NCBI RefSeq assembly: GCF_030534335.1
Contig: NZ_CP130565.1
Span: forward strand, 4,299,501 to 4,363,500
DNA from: Marivirga harenae
Lineage (GTDB): Bacteria; Bacteroidota; Bacteroidia; Cytophagales; Cyclobacteriaceae
Direction of reading: 5' to 3'
Length of the DNA stretch: 64,000 nt
In this document: piece after piece, positions 8,926 through 18,559 of the stretch
How the letters are laid out: each line of letters starts with the position of its first letter
Position numbering within the stretch: position 1 is the stretch's first letter
Made by a program: the position numbers and the translations under genes
The notes under the pieces: generated by a model
Seen by the model: only the letters and a program-made list of their open reading frames with translations
Databases searched by the model: none
Told to the model about the DNA's origin: nothing

Positions 8926-9184
8926 CCCCTAGCCCCCAAAAGGGGGATTTGACCTCACATTTTAGACCCGCAAAACTTGATCATTGACATTTCAACACAG
9001 CACGAGTTAGAAACTTGCGTTGGCTTTGGGGGGAATGTCGGACATTTTCAATTTTGGACATTGGGATTTAAAAAAGCGCTTGTCAGCAAAAGTGTCCGAC
9101 ATTTTCAATGGCATACATTTTTGTATCATATAAAAAAACAACAGAATTTCTGTGCGAAGTTCCTCCTTCGGGGGTTAGGGGGCT
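8924..9184. repeat. Inverted pair of GC-rich palindromes (REP-doublet-like) with internal short repeat
   Basis: A palindromic unit AGCCCCTAGCCCCC plus AAAAGGGGGA (8930-8947) is matched in reverse orientation by a relative at about 9160-9183, the second overlapping the stop of the acyl-CoA oxidase gene. A similar inverted pair exists at 24477-24662. Between the units, TGTCGGACATTTTCAAT (9036-9052) recurs with one mismatch at 9093-9109. No gene is seen in the 249-bp gap (8926-9174). Confidence 0.65.
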
Positions 9185-11469
9185 GCAATAGGTGCAGCGA
9201 GCAAATTATCAGGGATACCGAAAGCATCAGTTAGTGCTACTGCATCCTGTCGAATGTCCCAGCATAATTGATTCACCATTTTTCGAATGGCTTTCGTTTT
9301 TACTCCTTCCATATAGCCTTGCTCCAAATACCAGCCCTTATTTTGCTCTATGGTATGTAAAGCGTATAATTGACATAATTGCTTTAACGCTTTTTTACAG
9401 GCAGCATTTTGAGTGGTTTCCACCGCCAATTGAAATCTTTCCAGTACTTTTCTTTCAATGTACGACTGCCCAACATTTACCAAATGATGTTGAGCCACAT
9501 TCACAGCATCGAATGAATCCATTCCAACATCAACCAATTTTTTTATTCGCTGACCGGCTGAAGCAACGATGGCCCTTTCTCTGTATTTGAACGCATTGAT
9601 ATGGAAATCAAAATCTAGCAGATGGGTTTCATCTGTACTTCTGACTACAATCGGATTTTTTTCAGTGAAGGATGTTTTAGCCTGATTACTCAGATAGTTA
9701 AAAATGGTGATGAAATTCATATCCCCCATTTCCCTTTTAAATTCAGTCAATCTACTTTTAGCAACCAACTGCATCAGTACGGTATTATCACCTTCAAAAG
9801 TGGTGTAAACATCCGTGTCGTTTTTCAGATCGTCAATTCTGTTTTCCGATAGATATCCTTTACCCCCACAAGCTTCTCGGCATTCTTGCAAACTAGCAGT
9901 TGTGAACCAAGTCCCATAAGCTTTCATTCCTGCGGCCAATGCTTCAATTTCTTGTCCTTCCTCTTGCGTTCTAGTTAAAAAACGATTGGTTAAATATTTT
10001 AAAGCGAAATGAAGCGCATAACTTTTTGCCAATAATGGCATCAATCTTCTTTGATGCATTCTATAATTTAAGATGGGCACCTCTTCTCCTCCCTCAGGAC
10101 CAAATTGCCTTCGGTTATTTCCGTAACGAATCGCGATGGTCAATCCTGATTTAGCAGCTGAAAGGCCTGAACGAGGTATCCCAATCCTACCACCTACCAA
10201 GGTTCCCAGCATAGTGAAGAACCTTTTATTATCACTGGAAATTGAGCTTTGAAATTTGCCTTCTTCATCTACAGACGCAAATTGATCCAACATATCAGCT
10301 TTAGGAATCTCAACTTTATTGAAAGCTATCAAACCGTTATCTACTCCATTCAGCCCCATTTTATATCCACAGTCTTCAATTTCAACACCAGGATGCATTT
10401 CTCCTTTTTTATCCCTTAGTGGAACCACGAAAGCATTTACTCCGAAATCATCTCCGTCAATAATCAATTTGGCAAATACGGTTGCTTTTTGACCATGTAG
10501 AGCTGCATTTCCAATATACTCCTTTCGTGCATTTTGATGAGGGGTATGTATAGTAAAAGTTTGATTCTGATGGTTATATGTGGCAGTAGTTTCTATCCCT
10601 CGTACATTGGAACCGTGATTGGTTTCCGTCATAGCAAAGCATCCCGGAAGTTCCAAAGTACCAATATCTTTCAAATATTTTTGATGATGTTTTTCGGTAC
10701 CCAAGAAGTATATGCTCATGCCCCAAAGCCCGAATTGCACGCCAAATTTGATGACCATGCTCAAATCATGATAACTCAATGTTTCCATGATGGTGAAATA
10801 GCCCTCCATATCAGCTCTCCCACCAAATTCTCTTGGAAAGGCCCATGATCCATAACCTTCCTTAGCCAACAATTTGCACCACTCTAATACTTGTTGTCTT
10901 TGATCTGCTATTTTTTCGTGATGATGATAGGCAAAATCAGCTTTTGCTAATGTTTCCTTTACTTTTTGAATCAATTCTATTTTGGATCCATCCAGCACTT
11001 CTTGCATTAGTTTTGGATCAAAAGAAGATTTGGATTGCTGTTCAGAAGTAATAGTAGAATGGCTGTCCTCAAATCGATAGGCCGCTTCATTGAATATTAG
11101 ACCCAATTCCTTTTCGGTATTTTGGAATGCTTTTTTATTCTGTTCAGAGATTTTTAATTCATTCCCATTTTGATGAGCAAGAACCAACTGCATTCCTAGA
11201 GTAGTCAAATTCTTTAGATTACGAGGCTTAATAAACTGAATCTGATTTTTCCAGCTCTTTAGTTCTTGGGCTGAAGGCTTTTGATTAGGATTAAGATTTT
11301 GCTCCAATAATTCGACCTCAGCTTTTTCCAGCCATAATTGAGATTTAATCAATTTCTTCATGATTTGAATATCAGCCTCGCTTAGATTAAAATCTTCCCA
11401 TAATGTGAAATAGAAAGGAAGAAATATGTAAAGGTTAGGATTTTTGGACAATAAATCAGATTGCAGCAT
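9175..11469 (-). CDS. Acyl-CoA dehydrogenase/oxidase family flavoprotein
   Basis: This 764-residue protein resembles acyl-CoA oxidases more than the ~380-residue dehydrogenases. After ~130 N-terminal residues unlike the core family come the helical N-domain, the FAD-contact stretch CFAMTETNHGSN, the beta domain with GVEIEDCGYKMGLNG, and the segment RYGNNRRQFG that contacts CoA/FAD. It ends with the oxidase-like C-terminal region (EACGGKGYLSENRI, FEGDNTVL). The likely role is fatty-acyl-CoA oxidation to 2-enoyl-CoA. Whether O2 or an electron-transfer flavoprotein is the acceptor cannot be seen. It is transcribed alone, and its stop lies inside a palindromic repeat. Confidence 0.88.
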   Translation of the reverse strand: MLQSDLLSKNPNLYIFLPFYFTLWEDFNLSEADIQIMKKLIKSQLWLEKAEVELLEQNLNPNQKPSAQELKSWKNQIQFIKPRNLKNLTTLGMQLVLAHQNGNELKISEQNKKAFQNTEKELGLIFNEAAYRFEDSHSTITSEQQSKSSFDPKLMQEVLDGSKIELIQKVKETLAKADFAYHHHEKIADQRQQVLEWCKLLAKEGYGSWAFPREFGGRADMEGYFTIMETLSYHDLSMVIKFGVQFGLWGMSIYFLGTEKHHQKYLKDIGTLELPGCFAMTETNHGSNVRGIETTATYNHQNQTFTIHTPHQNARKEYIGNAALHGQKATVFAKLIIDGDDFGVNAFVVPLRDKKGEMHPGVEIEDCGYKMGLNGVDNGLIAFNKVEIPKADMLDQFASVDEEGKFQSSISSDNKRFFTMLGTLVGGRIGIPRSGLSAAKSGLTIAIRYGNNRRQFGPEGGEEVPILNYRMHQRRLMPLLAKSYALHFALKYLTNRFLTRTQEEGQEIEALAAGMKAYGTWFTTASLQECREACGGKGYLSENRIDDLKNDTDVYTTFEGDNTVLMQLVAKSRLTEFKREMGDMNFITIFNYLSNQAKTSFTEKNPIVVRSTDETHLLDFDFHINAFKYRERAIVASAGQRIKKLVDVGMDSFDAVNVAQHHLVNVGQSYIERKVLERFQLAVETTQNAACKKALKQLCQLYALHTIEQNKGWYLEQGYMEGVKTKAIRKMVNQLCWDIRQDAVALTDAFGIPDNLLAAPIAAP

Positions 11470-11570
11470 GAGCTTAAAATTTAAATTAAATTCATACTAA
11501 TAACGTTATGGATAGGGCATAGTTTAAAAGTAGCAAGTCTGAGAATAGAAGTGAGAAGCAGGGAGTTTCA

Positions 11571-11631
11571 AAAAACGGCCTGACTGCCTTTTGACTTCAA
11601 GATTCTACTTAAGTCAGCAGGGAGTCAGGCC
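11571..11631 (-). terminator. Intrinsic terminator with two-part stem
   Basis: GGCCTGACT (11577-11585) pairs with AGTCAGGCC (11623-11631). Inside, TGACTT (11592-11597) pairs with AAGTCA (11611-11616). On the minus strand the stem is followed by TTTTTT, which fits termination of the small membrane-protein gene at 11707-11988. The rest of the 11470-11706 gap shows nothing recognisable. Confidence 0.75.
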
Positions 11632-11706
11632 AGCAATTGTTTAAAACACTCAATCTACAATACAAAATATTGTTTATTAACCTGTAGCGTTTCCGACCGA
11701 TCTACA

Positions 11707-11988
11707 TTAATCAAACTGACTTCTCTTCAATTTATACTGCTTAACCCCATAGTTGATGATCAATAAAACTATAAAAATAAAAGAAATTAAAAGGATATAG
11801 GGTGTAACAAATCCAATATTATACCCTACTATTTTTCCGAATTCATAAGCTGAAGAACTCTGAAAATTGTATAGAATGGAAAAAATGAAAACGGCTAAAT
11901 ACGCTAATCCAATAAAACTGAATAAAGATTTGAGAAATTTTTTAAAACTAAGGTTAATCATTTTGTCAATTTGAGGTTCAACATTCAA
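11707..11988 (-). CDS. Small two-helix membrane protein, unknown
   Basis: I do not recognise this 93-residue protein. It has two clear hydrophobic helices (about 17-39 and 55-78), with a polar N-terminus and a basic C-terminal tail (KQYKLKRSQ), the layout of a small inner-membrane protein. It is followed by a convincing terminator, which supports it being a real transcription unit. It has no close same-strand neighbour. It could be a remnant of a larger transporter, but nothing shows that. Confidence 0.5.
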   Translation of the reverse strand: MNVEPQIDKMINLSFKKFLKSLFSFIGLAYLAVFIFSILYNFQSSSAYEFGKIVGYNIGFVTPYILLISFIFIVLLIINYGVKQYKLKRSQFD

Positions 11989-12081
11989 ATAAATTTAAAA
12001 TTGTAAACTTTTACATACTATTCATGTTGAAATTTGATTTTTAAAATCTTAAGTTACCCAAAACTAGACTTTAGTATTCAT

Positions 12082-15000
12082 TTACTCACAATACTGCCTT
12101 ATGTAATAGTTAACGCTTTCCTCTCCCATATTTTTAGCTCTACTCCAATCTTCACAGGCTTTTATATCATCTTCTAACTGATAGTAAATATTCCCTCTTA
12201 ATTTATAGAATGAAGCGTCCTCAGAATTAAGTTCAATAGCTTTATTCAAATCTTTTAAGGCCGGTTGATAATTCTCCAGCACAGTCTTAACATTCCCTCT
12301 GTAATAGTAGGCTGAAGCATCCTCAGGATTTAACTGCACCACTTTATCATAATCTTCTAATGCACCTTCCCAATTTTCTGTTTCCTCTCGCAAAATGGCT
12401 CTATTGTAGTAAGCATCTGTATTTTCTGGTTGTAGAGTAATAGCTTTAGAGTAGTCTTCCGCGGCAAAGCGAACATCTCCTAGATATAGAAAACATTGAG
12501 CTCGGTACAAATAAATACTTGGATTAGAAGGATCTACCTCTGCTGCTCGATTCAAATCATCCAATGCTGCTTGATAATCCTCCAGTTCCAAATAAGACCT
12601 TCCTCTTTTGAAATATGAATCCGACTTGATCACTTCGCCTTGAATCGCCCTCTCAAAATAGGAAATAGCTCCTACCCAATCCTCTAAAGCATAGTAGGAT
12701 TCAGCTTTGATATAAAATGCATTGGGATTCCCCTCACCTAAATCCTCTAGCTTATCTACATCCTCAATTACTCCGGCATAATTTTCTTGCTCAAATCTAG
12801 CTGAAGCTCTGTTTTCATAAGCCCTACCATATTCACTGTCAGTCTGTATAGCTTTATCGTAATCTTCAACTGCTTCTTCCAATTGTCCCGTAAGTTGCTT
12901 CGCTTTTCCCCGGTTATTAAAATATACTGCCTCCACAATTCCTCCCTTGATAGCAGTATTATAATCGCTTATGGCACCAGATAGATCGTCTAATCGGAAT
13001 TTGGTATTTCCACGCAAAGCATAAGCCTCAAAATTTTCCTTGTCTGAAGCAATGGATGTGTTGAAATCTCCCAAAGCTTCCTTCCAATTATCTAAAGCAT
13101 AATGAGTTTTCGCTCTTAAGAAATAGAGTTGTTGTGCTTTACTTCCATATTCGTCAGCTTTAACAAAATCAGACAATGCCATTTCATATTCTTCCTTTTG
13201 GAAATTGATTTCCCCTCTATGGAAATAAGTTTCTGGATGCTTATCTCCAAAAGTAACTGCTTGATTTAAATCGTAATAAGCATTATCTAATTCACCTAGT
13301 TTATAATAGGCATTTCCTCTCCCGTAAAAAACATCTGAAGACTGATTTCCTGTTTGAAAAGCTTGTGTCATCATTTCAATAGTTTGTGGGTAGTTTTCTA
13401 AATTGAAGTAGCACAATCCTAACCTCACAAAAGTATCGTTGTCCGTTTGTCCCAATTCAGTGGCTTTATCAAAATCATTTAGGGCTTTCTGATACGCTTC
13501 CATTTGGAAATAAGCATTTCCTCTGTTTAAAATGGCTTGTCCATAATTTTGATCCACTGCAAGGGATTTATCATAGTCCAGAATAGCTTCTTCAAACTGT
13601 TCTAATTTTGCCTTTGCTTTTCCTCTGTTATTAAAAATTACCTCGTCCCTTTGCCCTAAGCCTATTGCTTCATCATATGATTTTATGGCATCATTAAACC
13701 TGTCTTCTCTGAACAGAGTATTCGCATAATGATAATGTGTTTTGGGGTTTTGAGTCCCTGACGCAATTGCTCTCTGTAAAAATTGAGCAGCTTCTTCATA
13801 TTTCTTTCCTTCATAGAGCGAATTTCCTAAATTCTCAATCACGGACTTCTCAGTCACTCCTTTGTCCACTGCTTTAATCAATTGCTCAGCCGCCTGTCTA
13901 AAATTATCTGTTTTGAAGAAAGCATTCCCCATCTTGGCAAATAAATCGCCTTCACTTATCCCGCCCTCTTCAGCTTTTTGAAAATCACTTATCGCTTGCC
14001 TATATTCTTCTTTTTCGTATAAAATACTACCCTTGAAATAAAACAGTTCAGGATTTTGAACTCCTCCACCGATTGCCAATTGCATACTTTGTAAAGCCTT
14101 ATCTGCTTGCTGAGTCTTGTAATAAGCTAAACCCAACATTTCTGCAACTTCAGGACTCTTCTTCTCAGTTTTTTCTAAATCCGAAATTGCTGCAGCATAA
14201 TTTTCCTGTTGATAATATGCCGTACCTCTATTCAATAAAGCTTGGTCATAATTGGGATTTTGAGCTAAAGCCAAACCATAATCTGTGATAGCTTCGGAAA
14301 CCTTGTCCTGCAGAAATTTTGCTTTCCCCCTATTATTATAAATGATCGCATCTTTTGCTCCTAAATTAACAGCTTTATCATAGGAGCTAACTGCATTTAG
14401 TAAATTCTGTTGACGAAAATAAAGATCTCCAAGCGTCACATAAACATCGATGGATTTGCTTCCCGTTCCCGATGCCTTCTCTAAATCCGAAATAGCAGAC
14501 TCAGCAGATTTTAATTCGTTATGAGCCAACCCTCTTTTTTCATAAAGAATTAGCGAATTCTCTCCTTGTTCTTCAGCTTTTCTTAGTGCATCTACCGCAC
14601 TTTTGAAATTCCCTAGTTCAAATTGTGACTGTCCTAATGCAAAAAATACAGATTGATTAGTAATTCCTCCCTGAATAGCAGAATTCAAAGCTCTTGATGC
14701 CTCCTGATAATTCTCAAGCATAAAATAAGATTGCCCGATTAATTCGTAATTTTCTGTCGACCCATCGCCTGCTTGTATAGCTTGTTTTAAATTGCCTACA
14801 GCTGAATTGAAATCACCTTTCTGGAAATAAGCTTTACCCAATGCCGAATATAGGCCTGCTTCTTTTAATCCACCTTCCTCAGCTTTTTGTAGTGAAGAAA
14901 TCGCTTGATCCCATTTTTTATCAACAATTGCTAAATACCCCTGATATAAATAAATCCTGTTTCCTTTAGCGCCAGCTGAAAGTGCCCGTTCAATATTGAT

Positions 15001-16821
15001 TTTAGCTTCTTGAGTACTACCTGATTCGTACAAAAGAATAGCATATTGTTGGAATACTTCAGGTGATTTTGCTCCGGCTGCAATGGCTTTTTTGAAATAA
15101 GAAATTGCGCCTTCGCTTCTACTTAATTGTTGACTTGCTTTTGCAGCATTTATGAAAAGACTGCTATCCTTGATCTCAAATGAAATCGCTCTTTCTAAAT
15201 TCTGTAGCGCCTCCTCATAGGTGCCTTTTTCAAACTGTGCTGTTCCAAGCAGTTGGAATATTTTGCCGTCATTCGCACCTCTTTGCACTGCAGCATTGAA
15301 ATCGGCAATTGCTTTGTCATTATTTCCCTCTCTTAAGTGAGCAGTTCCTCTTTTTCTGTAAACTTCAGCTTCGTTTTTTCCCGAATTGATGGCTTTGTCA
15401 AAATTCACTATAGCCGATGAATAATTCTCGGAATTATAGTAAGCTTCCCCTAACTGAAGAAAAATATCTGAAGTATTTGAACCTTGCTGTACGGCTTTTT
15501 CAAAATCTTTTATCGCATTTCCCCAAGCTTCAGTCTTATAGTAAGCAGCTCCACGATTCTCCAAAGCCGTTTGATAGTTTGCTTTTAAAGCCAATGAGGT
15601 GGTATAATCTTCAATAGCTGCTTCATACTTATCCGTTAAAAATTTTGCTTTCCCTCTATTATTAAAGAGCACTTCTGATCCAAACCCTAATTTTTCAGAT
15701 TGATCATAAGCGACAATAGCTTTTGCAAAGTCATTATTTTTAAAGTGGGCATTACCCAAATAATAGCTGACTTGTGGATCTTTAGACCCCAACTCAACTG
15801 CTTTCGCTAAATCTGGTATAGCTTGATTGATTTGTTCTAATTCATAATGACTAATTCCTTTATAAGCATGCCATTTTGCTGCATCTACCTTTTGATCTTG
15901 CGCCTGTGAAAAATCATTAATAGCTTCTGTGTACTTCTTTTGCTCAAAATAGGCAAAAGCCCTAATGGAATAGGCTCTCGGATTAGAGTTTATTTTAAAT
16001 GCATTGGTTAAATCACTTATGGTCTTATCATAATTCCCAGCTTCAAAAGCAGCAAACCCAGCCATTTTCCATGCAAAATCATCTCTAGGATTATCATTGG
16101 CAAATTGTTCAAATGCACTTGATGATTTTGACCATTCTTTATTCGAATATGCATTTAAGGCAGAAAATAAATTGGTAGTTGAATTAATTTTTTGGGAGAA
16201 GTTGGAAAAACCGTTCGTGATTGAATTAGCTTTTCCCAATCTACTTAAATCCACAATGACCGCTCCGTTAACGCCTTCGGCTTTATCTAAAATTATCCCT
16301 TCAATACTATTACCAGAAACCACAACAGCCCCTGTAGCGGACTTACTCAGATTATCAGGTATTACAGCAAAGTATCCATAGCCCTCAATTTCAGAGGATT
16401 TAGAAATCTTGGCATCCTTACTTTCTGTTTTTTGTATACCAGTAGCATGTATAAATTTTATTGAACCGCCTTCCTTGAATTTTCCATTGGTAATATTTGC
16501 TTTTTGAAATTTGGTGCTCAAGTTATTATCAACTGCAAATTTCACTAAACCAGTGGCAGGATCATGAGCATTGAATGTAGAAATATTATGTATTGTGCTA
16601 TCCTGAGTAAAAACCTTTGCACTTGTAGCCCCAATAAACAAATTCTGATGCGTGGCTCCTGTTCCCTGTCCATCTAAAATGATAGCCGTTCCTTTTTGTA
16701 AGGGTTGGCCAGCATTATCATAAGTCTGTACGAAATACAAACTTTTCTCTGCTTGAGAAAAGGAAGCAAATGAGCCGAACGAAAAAATTATTACGAATAT
16801 AATTTTATAAATTTTTATCAT
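12082..16821 (-). CDS. Giant secreted TPR-repeat protein with N-terminal trypsin-like domain
   Basis: The 1579-residue protein starts with a signal peptide (hydrophobic 6-20, cleavage near FASFSQA). About 200 residues follow that read like a degenerate trypsin-like beta fold (GTAIILDGQGTGATHQNLFIGA, later GAVVVSGNSIEGIIL), though a clear His-Asp-Ser triad is not visible. From about residue 225 to the end the sequence is a continuous array of roughly 35-40 TPR units of ~34 residues, many with the consensus AI.D..KAI..G. Several units alternate in sets (NNRGKAKF, YYNRA), suggesting block duplication. It is probably exported to the periplasm or cell surface as a protein-binding scaffold; partners are unknown. 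Single gene. Confidence 0.85.
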   Translation of the reverse strand: MIKIYKIIFVIIFSFGSFASFSQAEKSLYFVQTYDNAGQPLQKGTAIILDGQGTGATHQNLFIGATSAKVFTQDSTIHNISTFNAHDPATGLVKFAVDNNLSTKFQKANITNGKFKEGGSIKFIHATGIQKTESKDAKISKSSEIEGYGYFAVIPDNLSKSATGAVVVSGNSIEGIILDKAEGVNGAVIVDLSRLGKANSITNGFSNFSQKINSTTNLFSALNAYSNKEWSKSSSAFEQFANDNPRDDFAWKMAGFAAFEAGNYDKTISDLTNAFKINSNPRAYSIRAFAYFEQKKYTEAINDFSQAQDQKVDAAKWHAYKGISHYELEQINQAIPDLAKAVELGSKDPQVSYYLGNAHFKNNDFAKAIVAYDQSEKLGFGSEVLFNNRGKAKFLTDKYEAAIEDYTTSLALKANYQTALENRGAAYYKTEAWGNAIKDFEKAVQQGSNTSDIFLQLGEAYYNSENYSSAIVNFDKAINSGKNEAEVYRKRGTAHLREGNNDKAIADFNAAVQRGANDGKIFQLLGTAQFEKGTYEEALQNLERAISFEIKDSSLFINAAKASQQLSRSEGAISYFKKAIAAGAKSPEVFQQYAILLYESGSTQEAKINIERALSAGAKGNRIYLYQGYLAIVDKKWDQAISSLQKAEEGGLKEAGLYSALGKAYFQKGDFNSAVGNLKQAIQAGDGSTENYELIGQSYFMLENYQEASRALNSAIQGGITNQSVFFALGQSQFELGNFKSAVDALRKAEEQGENSLILYEKRGLAHNELKSAESAISDLEKASGTGSKSIDVYVTLGDLYFRQQNLLNAVSSYDKAVNLGAKDAIIYNNRGKAKFLQDKVSEAITDYGLALAQNPNYDQALLNRGTAYYQQENYAAAISDLEKTEKKSPEVAEMLGLAYYKTQQADKALQSMQLAIGGGVQNPELFYFKGSILYEKEEYRQAISDFQKAEEGGISEGDLFAKMGNAFFKTDNFRQAAEQLIKAVDKGVTEKSVIENLGNSLYEGKKYEEAAQFLQRAIASGTQNPKTHYHYANTLFREDRFNDAIKSYDEAIGLGQRDEVIFNNRGKAKAKLEQFEEAILDYDKSLAVDQNYGQAILNRGNAYFQMEAYQKALNDFDKATELGQTDNDTFVRLGLCYFNLENYPQTIEMMTQAFQTGNQSSDVFYGRGNAYYKLGELDNAYYDLNQAVTFGDKHPETYFHRGEINFQKEEYEMALSDFVKADEYGSKAQQLYFLRAKTHYALDNWKEALGDFNTSIASDKENFEAYALRGNTKFRLDDLSGAISDYNTAIKGGIVEAVYFNNRGKAKQLTGQLEEAVEDYDKAIQTDSEYGRAYENRASARFEQENYAGVIEDVDKLEDLGEGNPNAFYIKAESYYALEDWVGAISYFERAIQGEVIKSDSYFKRGRSYLELEDYQAALDDLNRAAEVDPSNPSIYLYRAQCFLYLGDVRFAAEDYSKAITLQPENTDAYYNRAILREETENWEGALEDYDKVVQLNPEDASAYYYRGNVKTVLENYQPALKDLNKAIELNSEDASFYKLRGNIYYQLEDDIKACEDWSRAKNMGEESVNYYIRQYCE

Positions 16822-16958
16822 AAATCAATGATTTAAAAAGATTGACGAAAATTATTGAATTTTTGGCGCTTATGGAAGAAAATAACCGCTTTAGTTATTC
16901 ATCTTGGTAAAAGAAATTCAGTTAAGTATATTGGATTCACAAAATAAATAATCAAAAT

Positions 16959-18029
16959 ATGAAAAAGACATACCAATACTACTTCAGCATTTTTGTTTTT
17001 CTTTTAATAATGGCTTGCGACCCTACCACAAGAAAGTCGCCACAGGAGAGAGATATCAAAACGGAGGAAAAGGAAGTAAAACAAGGTCCTATCAGTTTAG
17101 TGATTCACGGTGGAGCGGGCACAATAAAACGTGAAAACATGACCGAAGAGCAGGATGCGGAATATAGAGCAAAACTGGAAGAAGCACTTGAAGCAGGATA
17201 TGCAAAATTAGAATCAGGAGCACCAGCAATGCAAGCTGTGATAGCGGCTATACAGATCATGGAGGCATCTCCCTTATTCAATGCTGGAGTAGGAGCCGTT
17301 TTCACCAATGAAGGTAAAAATGAACTAGACGCAGCCGTAATGGATGGGAAAACAAGAAATGCTGGCGCAGTAGCAGGCGTTTCTACTATAAAGAGCCCAA
17401 TTTTAGCAGCTCTTTCAGTTATGGACGACAGCCCACACGTGATGATGTCTGGAAAAGGAGCAGAACAATTTGCAGCAGAACAGGGCTTGGAAATTGTAGA
17501 TCCTGAGTATTTCTTTACACAAAGTAGATTTGATGCATTACAAAGAGTAAAGAAAAGAGAAGTGGAAAAAGATAGAAGTGCTGCTTTATTGGATTTTCCT
17601 GATAGCAAATTCGGAACAGTGGGTTGTGTAGCCTTAGATAAAGATGGGAATATTGCTGCTGGAACTTCAACTGGCGGGATGACAAACAAAAGATATGGGA
17701 GAATTGGGGATGCGCCAATAATTGCAGCTGGAACTTATGCAGATAATGCAACTTGTGGAGTTTCCGCTACTGGTCATGGAGAATACTTTATTCGTTCTGT
17801 CGTAGCTTATGATGTTGCAGCTAAAATGAAGTATGCCGGCATGAGTCTAGACGCTGCTGCCAATAAAATTGTTTATGAAGAATTAGTGGAGTTTGGTGGG
17901 TCAGGAGGCTTTATTGCTTTAGATAAAGCTGGAAATATATCAATGCCATTTAATACATCTGGTATGTATCGTGGATATATGAATGAAAAAAATATGCCGA
18001 AAGTCTTCATTTATAAAGATGAGGAATAA
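16959..18029 (+). CDS. Isoaspartyl peptidase/L-asparaginase (Ntn hydrolase), lipoprotein form
   Basis: This plant-type asparaginase hydrolyses isoaspartyl dipeptides and L-asparagine after self-cleavage. Thr220 in FGTVG is the expected nucleophile and new N-terminus of the beta subunit. The GTSTGGMTNKRYGRIGDAP and CGVSATGHGEYF segments form the substrate pocket. GGAGT (51-55) lies near the start of the alpha subunit. The N-terminus is a lipoprotein signal with Cys20 (IMAC), so the enzyme is probably membrane-anchored outside the cytoplasm. At 356 residues it is the usual size. A strong terminator follows. Confidence 0.92.
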   Translation: MKKTYQYYFSIFVFLLIMACDPTTRKSPQERDIKTEEKEVKQGPISLVIHGGAGTIKRENMTEEQDAEYRAKLEEALEAGYAKLESGAPAMQAVIAAIQIMEASPLFNAGVGAVFTNEGKNELDAAVMDGKTRNAGAVAGVSTIKSPILAALSVMDDSPHVMMSGKGAEQFAAEQGLEIVDPEYFFTQSRFDALQRVKKREVEKDRSAALLDFPDSKFGTVGCVALDKDGNIAAGTSTGGMTNKRYGRIGDAPIIAAGTYADNATCGVSATGHGEYFIRSVVAYDVAAKMKYAGMSLDAAANKIVYEELVEFGGSGGFIALDKAGNISMPFNTSGMYRGYMNEKNMPKVFIYKDEE

Positions 18030-18050
18030 ATAGCATATTAAATTCAATTT

Positions 18051-18085
18051 AAAGCCATACTCAATAAAACCGAGTATGGCTTTTT
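18051..18085 (+). terminator. Intrinsic terminator after the asparaginase gene
   Basis: AAAGCCATACTC (18051-18062) and GAGTATGGCTTT (18072-18083) form a perfect 12-bp stem with a 9-nt loop, followed by a T run to 18085. It works in plus orientation, 22 bp after the stop codon. Confidence 0.93.
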
Positions 18086-18559
18086 AAATGCCAATAAACT
18101 ATTGTTGCTTTTATCTAAAACAAATACGTTTGTATATTAGAAGGATCGCCCCCTTTTTTGTTCAAATCATGTTTACTTCAAGGCTTCAATAATTAAACAA
18201 AAATGTATTTTTCAAAGATATCCATACAGTAATTTGGCAAGTTGAATAAACTAGCTTAAGTTCATGATCAATAAGAAAAAGGTAAGTCATTTTCAATAAG
18301 AACAAGCTGTATTTTAAGTAAATATGTATTCTTGAATACTGAAGAGATTGTTTAGGAAGAACATTAACAGAATTAAGTCCCCATAATTTTTGATTTTTGA
18401 ACAATTTTCATAGTTCAAGAAATGTATTTATCTTAGAAATATAGTAAGTCAAAGATCTCAATCTGATGGTATCATGCATTCGTCTAAAAAATTCGAATCA
18501 GTAACAGATTTCATTGATTTAAGGCTATCTTGTGACTTTAGTAGTATTAATAGTTATTT
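18086..18559. other. Intergenic region without recognised gene
   Basis: This 474-bp AT-rich stretch separates the asparaginase terminator from the desaturase. A 72-codon minus-strand open frame (18186-18404) has no codon bias or motif that makes it credible. The desaturase promoter and leader must lie in the last ~100 bp, but no exact TTG-N19-TAnnTTTG is seen. Confidence 0.5.

Noticed and set aside
9192-9590. 132-codon plus-strand frame opposite the acyl-CoA oxidase gene
   Set aside because: It is an antisense shadow; the minus-strand frame carries family motifs to its very end.
17105-17689. 194-codon open frame opposite the asparaginase gene
   Set aside because: It is antisense to a well-supported enzyme gene and its protein is a low-complexity mix of Ser, Ala and Pro without any motif.
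18186-18404. 72-codon minus-strand frame in the gap before the desaturase
   Set aside because: Poor codon character, no ribosome site and no similarity that I recognise.
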